64,000 nucleotides of DNA from JBDFMH01 sp047238125. GTDB lineage: Bacteria; Pseudomonadota; Alphaproteobacteria; Sphingomonadales; Sphingomonadaceae. The stretch spans positions 2,604,001 through 2,668,000 of the forward strand of contig NZ_JBDFMH010000001.1 of assembly GCF_047238125.1 (NCBI RefSeq). The letters run 5' to 3'. How positions within the stretch are numbered: the first letter of the stretch is position 1; every line of letters starts with the position of its first letter. Under the pieces are notes generated by a model. The model saw nothing but the letters and a program-made list of their open reading frames with translations, was not told the origin of the DNA and ran no database searches. Position numbers and translations under genes: made by a program. Positions 44,193-53,156 of this stretch are shown in pieces.

Positions 44193-46040
44193 TCACTCGG
44201 CCGCCAGCGCCTCCTGCTTTTCGAACAGCTGGCGCATCCACATCTCGGCATAAAGACCGCCATGGGCGAGCAGCTGCGCATGGGTGCCGCGTTCGACCAC
44301 GCGGCCGCCGTCCAGCACCGCGATCTGCTCGGCATTGACGACGGTCGACAGGCGATGCGCGATGACGATCGTGGTCCGGCGCTGGGCGACCCGTTCCAGG
44401 GTCGCCTGGATCTCGGCCTCGGTCCGGCTGTCGAGCGCGCTGGTCGCTTCGTCCAGGATCAGCACCGGCGGATCCTTCAGCAAGGTCCGCGCGATGGCCA
44501 CGCGCTGCTTCTCGCCACCGGAAAGCTTCAGGCCGCGCTCGCCGACGCGGGTGGCGTAGCCCTGCGGAAGGCTCATGATGAAATCATGGATCGCGGCACC
44601 GCGGGCTGCCGCCTCGATCTCGTCCTGGCCGGCACCGTCGCGGCCATAGCCGATATTGTAACCGATCGTGTCGTTGAACAGCACCGTATCCTGCGGCACG
44701 ATCCCGATCTGGCGCCGCAGCGAGGCCTGGCTGACGGTGGAGATATCCTGGCCGTCGATCAGCACGCGTCCGCCGGTAGCATCGTAGAAGCGGAACAGCA
44801 GCCGGGCCAGCGTGGATTTGCCGGCGCCCGAAGGACCGACCACGGCCAGCGTGTGCCCGGCCGGGATCTGCAGATCGATGCCATGCAGGATCGGTCGTTC
44901 CGGATCATAGGCGAAGCGGACATCCTCGAACCGAACGGTGCCGCCGGCGATGTTCAATGCGGGTGCACCGGGCACGTCCTTCACTTCGGCCGGGGTATCG
45001 ACCAGCGAAAACATCGCTTCCATGTCGATCAGCCCCTGCCGGATCTCGCGATACACCATGCCCAGCATGTCGAGCGGGCGGAAGAGTTGCGCCAGCAGCG
45101 TGTTGACGAGCACGACATCGCCGGTGGTGAACAAGCCCCGGCTCCACCCCCAGACGCTGTAGCCCATTGCGCCGGCCATCATCAGGTTCGTGATCAGCGA
45201 CTGGCCGATATTCAGCGCGGCCAGCGAGGATTCGATCCGCACCGTCGCGTTCGTCAGCTTGGCGACCGCTTCGCCATATCGTCGCTGCTCGATCTCCTCG
45301 GCGCTGAAATATTTGACGGTCTCGTAGTTCAGCAGCGAATCGATCGCGCGCTGGGTGGCCTGCGAATCATGTTCGGCCCATTCGCGGCGTACCCCGATCC
45401 GCCATTCCGTCACGCGCCGCGTGAAGATGATGTAGACTGCGACCATCGCCAGCGTCGCAGCGACCAGACCCCAGCCGAACTTGACGAAGAAGATCACGCA
45501 GACCGCCGCGAGTTCGAGCACCGTCGGCGCGATCGAAAACAGCAGGAAATAGAGCATCGAATCGATGCTCTTGGTGCCGCGCTCGACCACGCGCGTCAGC
45601 GCGCCGGTGCGGCGTTCGAGATGATAGCGCAGCGACAGCGCGTGCAGATGAGTGAAGACCTGCATCGCCAGCCGGCGCGCCGCATCCTGCCCGACCCGTT
45701 CGAACACGGCGTTGCGCAGATTATCGAAGAGCACACCGCCGAAGCGCGCGCCGGCGTAGGCAACGACCAGTGCGATCGCCAGCATGACCGCAGGCTCGCC
45801 GCCCGGGCTCATCCGGTCGATCGCGGCCTTGTAGGCGAACGGCATTGTGAGCACCGCGGCCTTTGCCAGCAGCACCAGCAGCAAAGCACCCACGATGCTG
45901 ATCTTCAGGTCACGTCGACCGGCAGGCCACAGATAGGGCAGGAAACGGCGAAGTGTGTGCCAGCCCTGGTCCGGATTGGCGGTTTCGGTAGGGCGATCAG
46001 GCGGCATGCGATTGCCTAGATAGGAGATCGCGCGCGCCAT
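44193..46040 (-). CDS. ABC exporter, Atm1/HMT1-like (fused membrane and ATPase domains)
   Basis: 615-residue half-transporter. Six membrane helices lie at about residues 45-320, with 'YHLERRTGALTRVVERGTKSID', the hallmark of the Atm1/ABCB7 group that exports glutathione-bound sulfur or metal species. The ATPase has Walker A 'GPSGAGKS', signature 'LSGGEKQRVAIARTLL' and Walker B 'VLILDEATSALD'. An in-frame ATG at 46007 is an alternative start. It is divergent from the small gene at 46126. Substrate is inferred from the family. Confidence 0.9.
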   Translation of the reverse strand: MARAISYLGNRMPPDRPTETANPDQGWHTLRRFLPYLWPAGRRDLKISIVGALLLVLLAKAAVLTMPFAYKAAIDRMSPGGEPAVMLAIALVVAYAGARFGGVLFDNLRNAVFERVGQDAARRLAMQVFTHLHALSLRYHLERRTGALTRVVERGTKSIDSMLYFLLFSIAPTVLELAAVCVIFFVKFGWGLVAATLAMVAVYIIFTRRVTEWRIGVRREWAEHDSQATQRAIDSLLNYETVKYFSAEEIEQRRYGEAVAKLTNATVRIESSLAALNIGQSLITNLMMAGAMGYSVWGWSRGLFTTGDVVLVNTLLAQLFRPLDMLGMVYREIRQGLIDMEAMFSLVDTPAEVKDVPGAPALNIAGGTVRFEDVRFAYDPERPILHGIDLQIPAGHTLAVVGPSGAGKSTLARLLFRFYDATGGRVLIDGQDISTVSQASLRRQIGIVPQDTVLFNDTIGYNIGYGRDGAGQDEIEAAARGAAIHDFIMSLPQGYATRVGERGLKLSGGEKQRVAIARTLLKDPPVLILDEATSALDSRTEAEIQATLERVAQRRTTIVIAHRLSTVVNAEQIAVLDGGRVVERGTHAQLLAHGGLYAEMWMRQLFEKQEALAAE

Positions 46041-46077
46041 GCCAGCAAAGTATCGCGAATGTGCTGGCCGTCACTTT

Positions 46078-46102
46078 GGAACGGGTCATCGCAGTTTACG
46101 TT
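46078..46102 (+). promoter_or_regulatory. Sigma-EcfG-type promoter of the 46126 gene
   Basis: GGAAC (46078-46082), exactly 16 nt, then CGTT (46099-46102). This is the alphaproteobacterial general stress response consensus GGAAC-N16/17-CGTT. It ends 23 nt before the ATG at 46126, leaving room for a short leader with AGGGAG. I looked for other copies of this pattern in the window and saw none. Confidence 0.75.
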
Positions 46103-46125
46103 TTGGTCATGAAGGGAGAGCGGCG

Positions 46126-46359
46126 ATGGGTCCGGTCTATTTCGTGATGGCGATCCTGGGGTGCGGCGATGCCGAGACGGCATGCCAGCAGGTCCGCGTC
46201 GTGCCGACCACTTATGCCAGCGCCGACGCCTGTGCCGCCGCGTCGGCCAGCATGCTAGTCGCCAACAGCGACATCGCCTTCCCGGTCGTGATGAGCCAGT
46301 GCCGCACGGCGAACCCGACTGCGGCGGCCGATGCCGGAGCAGCGCAGCCTAAGGGCTGA
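46126..46359 (+). CDS. Small four-cysteine protein, likely stress-induced
   Basis: 77-residue protein starting 'MGPVYFVMAILGCGD' with cysteines at 13, 20, 36 and 59 and an Ala-rich C-terminus. The N-terminus is hydrophobic but lacks the positive charge of a signal peptide, and the LGC is not a good lipobox. I recall similar short proteins in sphingomonads but no function. AGGGAG precedes the ATG. A sigma-EcfG-type promoter directly upstream suggests membership of the general stress regulon. Confidence 0.75.
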   Translation: MGPVYFVMAILGCGDAETACQQVRVVPTTYASADACAAASASMLVANSDIAFPVVMSQCRTANPTAAADAGAAQPKG

Positions 46360-46799
46360 TCGCAGAAATCAAAATATGCTGGATGATTAGTGGCCGGTCA
46401 CAACCCAGTGGGGGTGGGTTGCAACCGGCTCTAACCGGCCGGCGGGCGAGGTTCGTGGGGGCGAACCCAACAACCCGAACCGGCCTGCTGCCGATGCCAC
46501 CTCGCACCCGTTTCAGCCTGCGGGACCAGAACCGCCGACCGACAAGATGCTGAGGCCGCGACCCCGGCAGGCAGCGACGAAAGAGTTCCGCCGTTGCGTC
46601 TGCAACTGGGTCGGCCAGTGCGCCGGACTTAGCCAGAGTGTGACCGTTTTTTCACCGTGACATGGCTGAATCGCGCGCTTCTTGAAGGCGAAATCGGTCC
46701 TGCTCCGGGATGGATGACAGCGCCCGGAAGGCGCGCTATCGTGGTGCGGCCTCGCGGTCGGGGCGGGGAGCGCGGTGAGTCCGCGATGGAGCAGGCCGG
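46360..46799. other. 440-bp intergenic region with structured segment
   Basis: Gene-free stretch between the four-cysteine gene and the TPR protein, somewhat less GC-rich than its surroundings at its left end. It contains two tandem stem-loops (46393-46485). Near 46640-46661 there is a direct repeat of ACCGT separated by TTTTTC, 11 bp apart, which could be a regulator site for the gene at 46800. Open frames here on the minus strand do not look like protein. I see nothing else. Confidence 0.5.
46393..46485. ncRNA. Tandem hairpins with shared GTGGGGG loops (candidate RNA)
   Basis: Hairpin 1 (46393-46429): GCCGGT, CA mismatch, CAACCCA, loop GTGGGGG, TGGGTTG, CA, ACCGGC. Hairpin 2 (46437-46485): GGCCGG, CGGG, CGA, GGTTCG, loop TGGGGG, CGAACC, CAACAA, CCCG, AA, CCGGCC. 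Both present the same G-rich loop, or CCCCCAC on the minus strand. C-rich hairpin loops are typical of several alphaproteobacterial small RNAs, so the minus strand is the likelier transcript. No certain promoter or U-run terminator is visible. Confidence 0.4.
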
Positions 46800-48464
46800 A
46801 TGGCCGATATGTCAGCGGCGGAGCATCAGGATCCCGATCCGGCGCGGATCGCCGATGAGCTCGCCACGATCTACGCGGGGCCGGAATTCGCGCGGGCACC
46901 GACCATGCGCCGGTTGCTCGATTATCTTATCGCAGAGACCCGCGCCGGCCATGGCGATCAGTTGAAAGCCTATGCGGTTGCAGTAGATGGGCTGGGCCGC
47001 GACCCCGATTTCGATGCGCAGGGTGACAGCTATCCGCGCGTTCAGGTCGGTCGGCTGCGCAAGATGCTGGATCGGCATTACGCAGCCTCGCCGCCGCGCA
47101 ACGGCATCCGCATCGCGATTCCCGCCGGGCGCTACCGAGTTCATTTCGATGCACCCGCCGATCCGATCGCGGAGATCGATCAGATCGAGGCCGAGCCGAA
47201 CCCGCGACGCCGCACATGGCTGCCGGCGCTTATCCTGGCGACGCTCCTGCTCGTGGGGGCGGCGGCCGCGATCTGGACGTTCCGCGGTTCCGATTCGACG
47301 GATCCTCCGCTGGTCGACTATCGCCCGATTAGAGCGATCACCGGCCAGGCGATGCTGGCGGACGCAGTGGACTCGATCCTGCTGGATGGGCTGCGCCGCA
47401 GTTGGCTGGTGCGCCTTGGCGGTGCCGCCGAGACGCGGCGATCGGACACGCCCGACTATCGTCTGATCGGCGAGCTGACCGCCACGCCGATGCTGCGCCT
47501 GCGGCTGATGCGGCTCGATCCGGAAGAGCTGGTGTGGACGGGGCAGGTGCAGCTGCCGTCGGGCGCGGACGACGCCGCGATCCGGAATGCACTGGCGCCG
47601 CTGATCGCGGAACTGATCCAGCCCTATGGCGTGTTCGCCAGCCGCGAGCGGGCGAACTTCGGCAATGCGCTGCCGACGGGGTATGGCTGCCTGCTGGGCT
47701 TCGATCGTTACCGGCGCGAGCGCAGCGCGGAGCGCCATACCGCTATCAGCCGCTGCCTCGATCGCACGATCGCCGCCAACCCCAACGATGCTGTTGCGTT
47801 GGCCGATGCCGCCTTCATGCCGATCGATGCGCAGATCTTCGGTTATCGCGGGACCGGCGAGCCGCCCGGCCCACGCGCGCTGGAACTGGCGCGTCGGGCA
47901 GTCGCTGCGGATCCGCTGCGCGCGCGGGCGCACTATATGCTGGCGCGTGCATTGTTGTTCACCGGCCAGTGCCCGGCGGCGGTACGGTCGGGCCTTCGCG
48001 GCGTATCGCTGAGCCCCTATGATCCGGACCTGATGGCGGCGGTCGGCGTCTACATGGTGAATTGCGGCGACCCGCGGGCCGAGACGCTGCTGCTGCGCGC
48101 GATCACGCTCGATCCGGGAGCGCCCGCGCATTTCTTCTCGCCGCTCGCCTATCTTGCGCTGGAGCGCGGTGATATCCCTGCTGCGCGCCGCGCCGCCGAC
48201 GCGATGGTGACGACCGGGGGCGACAGCAGCATACACGATGTGACGCGCGCGGTCGTCTATGCCGCTGCGGGAGACATGGTCGCGGCCCGCCGGGCTTGGC
48301 AACTGGTTCGCACCACTTCACCCAAACTGGCGGCCGACCCCGAACGCGGGCTCGTGCGCTTCATGCTCGCACCGCGCCTCCGCCGGATCGCGATCGCGGA
48401 ACTGCGCAAGGCTGGGCTGGTCCCGTCGCAGCCACGCTCCGTCCAAGCGGCCGATCACGGCTGA
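46800..48464 (+). CDS. Membrane-anchored protein with N-terminal regulatory-like domain and TPR C-terminus
   Basis: 554-residue protein in three parts. The cytosolic N-terminus (about 15-115) resembles a domain seen in front of adenylate cyclase or TPR modules in Rhizobiales ('KAYAVAVDGLGRDPDFDAQG', 'PRVQVGRLRKMLDRHY'). One membrane helix follows at about 140-161. A periplasmic part ends in TPR-like repeats ('ALELARRAVAADPLRARAHY', 'ARALLFTGQCPAAVRSGL'). The layout recalls CadC-type one-component sensors, but DNA binding is not shown. The start at 46800 has GGAG upstream. The function is unknown. Confidence 0.75.
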   Translation: MADMSAAEHQDPDPARIADELATIYAGPEFARAPTMRRLLDYLIAETRAGHGDQLKAYAVAVDGLGRDPDFDAQGDSYPRVQVGRLRKMLDRHYAASPPRNGIRIAIPAGRYRVHFDAPADPIAEIDQIEAEPNPRRRTWLPALILATLLLVGAAAAIWTFRGSDSTDPPLVDYRPIRAITGQAMLADAVDSILLDGLRRSWLVRLGGAAETRRSDTPDYRLIGELTATPMLRLRLMRLDPEELVWTGQVQLPSGADDAAIRNALAPLIAELIQPYGVFASRERANFGNALPTGYGCLLGFDRYRRERSAERHTAISRCLDRTIAANPNDAVALADAAFMPIDAQIFGYRGTGEPPGPRALELARRAVAADPLRARAHYMLARALLFTGQCPAAVRSGLRGVSLSPYDPDLMAAVGVYMVNCGDPRAETLLLRAITLDPGAPAHFFSPLAYLALERGDIPAARRAADAMVTTGGDSSIHDVTRAVVYAAAGDMVAARRAWQLVRTTSPKLAADPERGLVRFMLAPRLRRIAIAELRKAGLVPSQPRSVQAADHG

Positions 48465-48515
48465 ACCCTTGGTGCTGCCGCTCGTTCAGCGGCCATTCCA
48501 AGGAGTTGCGACACG

Positions 48516-49367
48516 ATGGCCCTCGACGAACCCATGATCCATCAGGATGCCCTGCCCGGCGACGAGAGCCGGCTGGATCCGAGCCCCGAATGGCAGCCGC
48601 GCTACCCAGGATCGGGCCGGCTGGACGGCAAGGTGGCACTGATCACCGGTGGCGATTCGGGGATCGGCCGCGCCGTCGCCGCGCTCTACGCGCGGGAGGG
48701 TGCCGACGTGGCGATCATCTATCTCAACGAGGATGACGATGCGCACCAGACCGCGAAGATCGTGACGATCGAGGGTCGGCGCGCGATCACGATCGCCGGC
48801 GATATCGGGGACAAGTCGTTCTGCGAGCGCGCGGTGGCCGAGACCGTCGAGAAGCTCGGCCGCCTCGACATCCTCGTCAACAATGCCGGCGAACAGCATC
48901 CCGACAAGGACATCGTCGATATCGACGAGGCGCAGCTGAAGCGCACCTTCCAGACCAACGTGTTCGGCATGTTCTACATGACCCAGGCCGCGCGCCCGCA
49001 TCTGGGCAAGGGCAGCGCGATCGTAAATTGCACCTCGATCACCATGTACCAGGGATCGAAGGAACTGATCGACTATTCGAGCACCAAGGGTGCGATCACG
49101 GCGTTCACCCGTTCGCTGTCCGAACAGCTGGTTGGCGAGGGGATCCGGGTCAATGCGGTCGCGCCGGGACCGATCTGGACGCCGCTGAACCCGTTCGGGG
49201 GTGCCACGCCTGAAAAGCTGGAGACGTTCGGGGAGGGTACGCCGATGGGTCGCCCCGGCCAGCCCAACGAGGTCGCGCCCGCCTTCCTGTTCCTGGCCTG
49301 TGAGGATTCCAGCTACATGTCCGGCCAGGTGCTGCATCCAAACGGCGGCACGATCGTCAACGGCTGA
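48516..49367 (+). CDS. SDR family oxidoreductase (YghA-like)
   Basis: NAD(P)-dependent short-chain dehydrogenase of 283 residues with a roughly 35-residue N-terminal extension ahead of the Rossmann fold. Nucleotide motif 'ALITGGDSGIGRAVA' (about 42-56), 'LVNNAGEQHPDKDI', catalytic 'YSSTKGAITAF' and 'APGPIWTPLNP' are present. It resembles the YghA/general-stress SDRs; no sigma-EcfG site is visible upstream. It is convergent with the UbiH-like gene. Confidence 0.9.
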   Translation: MALDEPMIHQDALPGDESRLDPSPEWQPRYPGSGRLDGKVALITGGDSGIGRAVAALYAREGADVAIIYLNEDDDAHQTAKIVTIEGRRAITIAGDIGDKSFCERAVAETVEKLGRLDILVNNAGEQHPDKDIVDIDEAQLKRTFQTNVFGMFYMTQAARPHLGKGSAIVNCTSITMYQGSKELIDYSSTKGAITAFTRSLSEQLVGEGIRVNAVAPGPIWTPLNPFGGATPEKLETFGEGTPMGRPGQPNEVAPAFLFLACEDSSYMSGQVLHPNGGTIVNG

Positions 49368-49385
49368 CGATCGAACGGAAAGCGG

Positions 49386-50606
49386 TTAGACGGTCTGCCC
49401 CTGCAGCAGCAGGGGCAGCGCGCCGCTCTCGCCCCGCGCTTCCGCCATGAAGCGTTCCTTGAGCGGCGCAACCCGTTGTACGAGGCCCAGCCCCAGGCGG
49501 CGCACTGCGGCAGGCGCGCGACCGGGCAGGCCGAACAGCCGCGTCAGCGTATCGGTGGCGGCGGCGACCAGGAAGGTATCGAGCGAGCGCCAGCGGCGAT
49601 AACGGTCGAGCAGCTGGGCATCGCCGAGATCGAGGCCTAGCCGCTTGCCGTCGACCAGCACCTCCACCAGCGCGGCAACGTCGCGGAATCCCAGGTTCAG
49701 GCCCTGGCCCGCGATCGGATGGATACCGTGGGCGGCATCCCCGACCAGCGCCAGCCGTTCCGCCGTGATCGTCGCGGCATGATGGAAGCCGAGCGGATAG
49801 CGTGCGCGGGGGCTGCACGGCTCGATCGCGCCGAGCAAGCCGCCCATCCGCGCGCGTGCCTCCGCCGCGAAGGCGCGATCGGGCAATGCCTGCAGCGCAG
49901 CACCGTCGCGCGCGGCCACCGTCCAGACGATCGCCGACCGATGGTGGCCCGCCGCGTCGTCGCGCAGCGGCAGGATCGCGAACGGCCCGGCCGGATAGAA
50001 GATCTCGTGTGCGACGCCGTCATGCGGACGTTCGTGGATCAACGAGCCGATGATCGCTTCATGATCGTAGCGCCAGCGTGCCAGCTTGATCCCGGCCGCC
50101 TCCCGCGTCGGTGAATGACGCCCCTCCGCCGCGATCAGCAGCGGCGCAGCGATCACCCGGCCGTCACCCAGCGAGACCCGCACACCGGCCGGATCGCGTT
50201 CCACGGCAGCGGCACGCGCGGGCATGTGGAGCGTGACGCCGGGCGCCGCGAGCGCCGCGTCTCGAAGCGCGGCACGCAACTGGCGATTCTCGAACATGTG
50301 GCCCAGCGCGCCATCGTCCGGTGCGGGTTCGAACAGCAGAGCCTGTGGCGTCAGGCCATCACTGACCCGGATAGTGGCGATCGGCTGGCCCCGCCCGGCA
50401 AGGCGATCGGCGATCCCGACCGCACCGAGCATCCGCCGTGATGCGCTGGCAACTGCCGATGCGCGTCCGTCGAAGCCGGCGGCCAGCTGGGTCGCCGGAT
50501 CGGCCGGATCGATCACGGTCGCCGTAAGCCCGTGCGCATCGAGCGCGATGGCAAGCGTCAGGCCGACCAGCCCGCCGCCCAGGATGATGACATCGGAACG
50601 GTCCAT
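49386..50606 (-). CDS. UbiH/COQ6-type FAD-dependent hydroxylase
   Basis: Flavin monooxygenase of the ubiquinone-ring hydroxylase family, 406 residues. FAD motif 'VIILGGGLVGLTLAIALDAHG' (quoted to 'ILGGGLVGLTLAIAL') is at residues 6-20; 'GFDGRASAVASASRRML' and the second FAD motif 'GDAAHGIHPIAGQGLNLGFRDV' (about 290-311, quoted in part as 'GDAAHGIHPIAGQGLNLG') follow. The ATG at 50606 is better than an upstream frame extension to 50705, which would overlap the ftsK promoter region. Which ubiquinone ring position is hydroxylated is unclear. Confidence 0.9.
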   Translation of the reverse strand: MDRSDVIILGGGLVGLTLAIALDAHGLTATVIDPADPATQLAAGFDGRASAVASASRRMLGAVGIADRLAGRGQPIATIRVSDGLTPQALLFEPAPDDGALGHMFENRQLRAALRDAALAAPGVTLHMPARAAAVERDPAGVRVSLGDGRVIAAPLLIAAEGRHSPTREAAGIKLARWRYDHEAIIGSLIHERPHDGVAHEIFYPAGPFAILPLRDDAAGHHRSAIVWTVAARDGAALQALPDRAFAAEARARMGGLLGAIEPCSPRARYPLGFHHAATITAERLALVGDAAHGIHPIAGQGLNLGFRDVAALVEVLVDGKRLGLDLGDAQLLDRYRRWRSLDTFLVAAATDTLTRLFGLPGRAPAAVRRLGLGLVQRVAPLKERFMAEARGESGALPLLLQGQTV

Positions 50607-50737
50607 CGGGTTGATGTAGCGCGCGCGCAACAGGACGGCCAGCCATCGTTCTGATGCGCCCGACCGATCGGCACGCGCATGGACTTGTAGGAACATTTGC
50701 GGCACGAACAGGGGCTGGGCTGACGGGGGCTGACGTC

Positions 50738-53077
50738 ATGGCGACGCAATTTGCGATGGGGCGCGACGTGGCGCGGGCGATGGCGCTGCGCAGCGGTTCG
50801 ATCCTAGGGGCGCTGGCGCTGCTGGCATTGGCGCTGGCGATCGGATTCGCGCTGGCCAGCTACCACGCCAGCGATCCTTCGCTGAACACCGCGGCGGGCG
50901 GGCCCGCGCTCAACGCGCTCGGCCTGCCGGGCGCCTGGCTGGCCGATCTGCTGTTCAGCCTGTTCGGCTTCGGCGCGGTCCTGCTGCCGCCGGTGGCGCT
51001 GATCGCGGGCATTCGCATGTGGCGCGGGCTGATGGTCGGCCGCTGGAAGCGCGGGCTGCTGCTGGCGGTGCTGGGGATGACCGTGCTGGGTGCGGCGCTG
51101 ACGCTGTATCGTGGCGGCGCGGTCAGCGGCATGCCGGCCGGCTGGGGCGGGCTGGCCGGGCTTGGGATCGCCGGAGCGATCGACGCGGCCCTTGGCCTCG
51201 CGGGCGATCCCGCGCTGGTGCGCGCGCTACGTCTGGTGCTGATGATCCTGCTGGCCGCGGTCGGGATCGGCCTGTGGGTCTGGGGGCTCGAGCTGGATGC
51301 GGGCGAGCGCGCCTGGCTGTTCCGCCGGCCCCGATTCGCGCGGCGCAATGCCTTTGTCGGCGGCGATGCCGAAGCCGGTAGCGAGGATGCCCAGTCGCCG
51401 AAGCCCGTAAGTCCGCGAATGCCGCGGGCTGCGGCCGAGCGGCGCGTGACGATTGCGGTGGAGGAACGGACCCCGCCCACCATCACCACGCCGACGCCCA
51501 ACGCCGCCCCGCCGCGCCGTCCGGTGGAGCGCCAGACCAAGCTCGATCTGCGCGATACCTATCAGCTGCCGTCGATCGACCTGCTGAAGGAAGCGCCGCC
51601 GGCGAGCGGCCAGACGATCGACCGCGCCGGGCTGGAGCGCAACGCCCGCCTGCTGGAAACCGTACTCGACGATTTCAACGTGAAGGGCCGGATCACCGAG
51701 ATCCGCCCCGGCCCCGTCGTCACCATGTACGAGCTGGAACCGGCGGCCGGGATCAAGGCCAGCCGCGTGATCCAGCTGGCGGATGATATCGCGCGCAACA
51801 TGTCGGCCTTGTCGGCACGCGTGGCGACGATACCGGGGCGCAGTGTGATCGGCATCGAGCTGCCGAACCCGGTGCGCCAGGCGGTCGTCCTGTCCGAACT
51901 GGTGGGCAGCGACGCGTTCGACGATCAATCGGGCGCGCTGCCGCTGATCCTGGGCAAGAATATCGCAGGCGATCCGGTGATCGCCGATCTCGCGCCGATG
52001 CCGCACCTGCTCGTGGCTGGGACCACCGGATCGGGCAAGTCGGTCGGCCTGAACTGCATGATCCTGTCGCTGCTCTACCGGCTGACACCCGACCAGTGCC
52101 GGATGATCATGATCGACCCCAAGATGCTGGAGCTGAGCATCTACGACGACATCCCCCATCTTCTGTCGCCGGTGGTGACCGAGCCTGCAAAGGCGATCCG
52201 CGCATTGAAATGGGCGGTGGAGCAGATGGAGGAGCGCTACCGGATGATGGCGTCGGTCGGCGTGCGCGGCCTGGCCTCGTTCAACGAGAAGGTGAAGACC
52301 GCCAAGGCCAAGGGCACCCCGCTCGGCCGCAAGGTGCAGACCGGATATGACGCCGAGACCGGCCAGCCGATCTACGAAGAAGAACAGCTGGAATATGACG
52401 TGCTGCCGCAGATCGTGGTGGTCGTCGACGAACTTGCCGACCTGATGATGACCGCCGGCAAGGAAGTCGAATTCCTGATCCAGCGGCTGGCTCAGAAGGC
52501 GCGCGCGGCGGGCATTCACCTGATCATGGCGACGCAGCGTCCCTCGGTCGACGTCATCACCGGCGTGATCAAGGCGAACCTGCCGACGCGGATCAGCTTC
52601 CATGTGACCAGCAAGATCGATTCGCGCACCATCCTGGGCGAACAGGGCGCCGAACAGCTGCTGGGGAAGGGCGACATGCTGTACATGCCGGGCGGCAAGC
52701 AGATCGCCCGCGTGCATGGGCCGTTCGTCTCCGACGACGAGGTGCGCGCGGTGGCCGATCATTGGCGCGGCCAGGGCACGCCCGATTATATCAAGGCCGT
52801 GACCGAAGAGCCCGAGGATGGCGGCTTCGCGCTGGAAGGCGCCCCTACCGGGCCCGACGACCCCGAGACGCAGACCTACCGCAAGGCGATCCAGCTGGTG
52901 GTGGAGAATCGCAAGGCATCGACCAGCTGGCTGCAGCGCCAGCTGCGCGTCGGCTACAACTCGGCCGCACGTTTGATCGAGCGGATGGAAAAGGACGGCA
53001 TCATCTCCAGCCCCGACCATGTCGGCCGCCGCGAAGTGTTGATCGAGATCGAGGAGATGTCGCGCTATCTTGGGTGA
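50738..53077 (+). CDS. ftsK: DNA translocase FtsK
   Basis: Divisome-associated motor that clears chromosome dimers from the septum. It has 779 residues. Four membrane helices lie in the first about 190 residues, then a linker of about 100 residues, then the motor domain with Walker A 'GTTGSGKSVGLN' (about 427-438), Walker B region 'IVVVVDELADLMM' and a C-terminal gamma (KOPS-reading) winged helix ('VENRKASTSWLQRQLRVGYN'). The start at 50738 fits a membrane N-terminus. lolA follows after 79 bp. Confidence 0.95.
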   Translation: MATQFAMGRDVARAMALRSGSILGALALLALALAIGFALASYHASDPSLNTAAGGPALNALGLPGAWLADLLFSLFGFGAVLLPPVALIAGIRMWRGLMVGRWKRGLLLAVLGMTVLGAALTLYRGGAVSGMPAGWGGLAGLGIAGAIDAALGLAGDPALVRALRLVLMILLAAVGIGLWVWGLELDAGERAWLFRRPRFARRNAFVGGDAEAGSEDAQSPKPVSPRMPRAAAERRVTIAVEERTPPTITTPTPNAAPPRRPVERQTKLDLRDTYQLPSIDLLKEAPPASGQTIDRAGLERNARLLETVLDDFNVKGRITEIRPGPVVTMYELEPAAGIKASRVIQLADDIARNMSALSARVATIPGRSVIGIELPNPVRQAVVLSELVGSDAFDDQSGALPLILGKNIAGDPVIADLAPMPHLLVAGTTGSGKSVGLNCMILSLLYRLTPDQCRMIMIDPKMLELSIYDDIPHLLSPVVTEPAKAIRALKWAVEQMEERYRMMASVGVRGLASFNEKVKTAKAKGTPLGRKVQTGYDAETGQPIYEEEQLEYDVLPQIVVVVDELADLMMTAGKEVEFLIQRLAQKARAAGIHLIMATQRPSVDVITGVIKANLPTRISFHVTSKIDSRTILGEQGAEQLLGKGDMLYMPGGKQIARVHGPFVSDDEVRAVADHWRGQGTPDYIKAVTEEPEDGGFALEGAPTGPDDPETQTYRKAIQLVVENRKASTSWLQRQLRVGYNSAARLIERMEKDGIISSPDHVGRREVLIEIEEMSRYLG

Positions 53078-53156
53078 TCGGGAGAATTGGGGTTCAGAAG
53101 TCGTTCAAGCGCGTCGCGGCACCTGCCGCATCATGACTGACAGGAAATTGAACCCC

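Noticed and set aside
46513..46899. 128-codon minus-strand frame in the intergenic region
   Set aside because: Arg/Pro/Ser-rich, no start context, overlaps the start of the TPR gene and has no recognisable domain.
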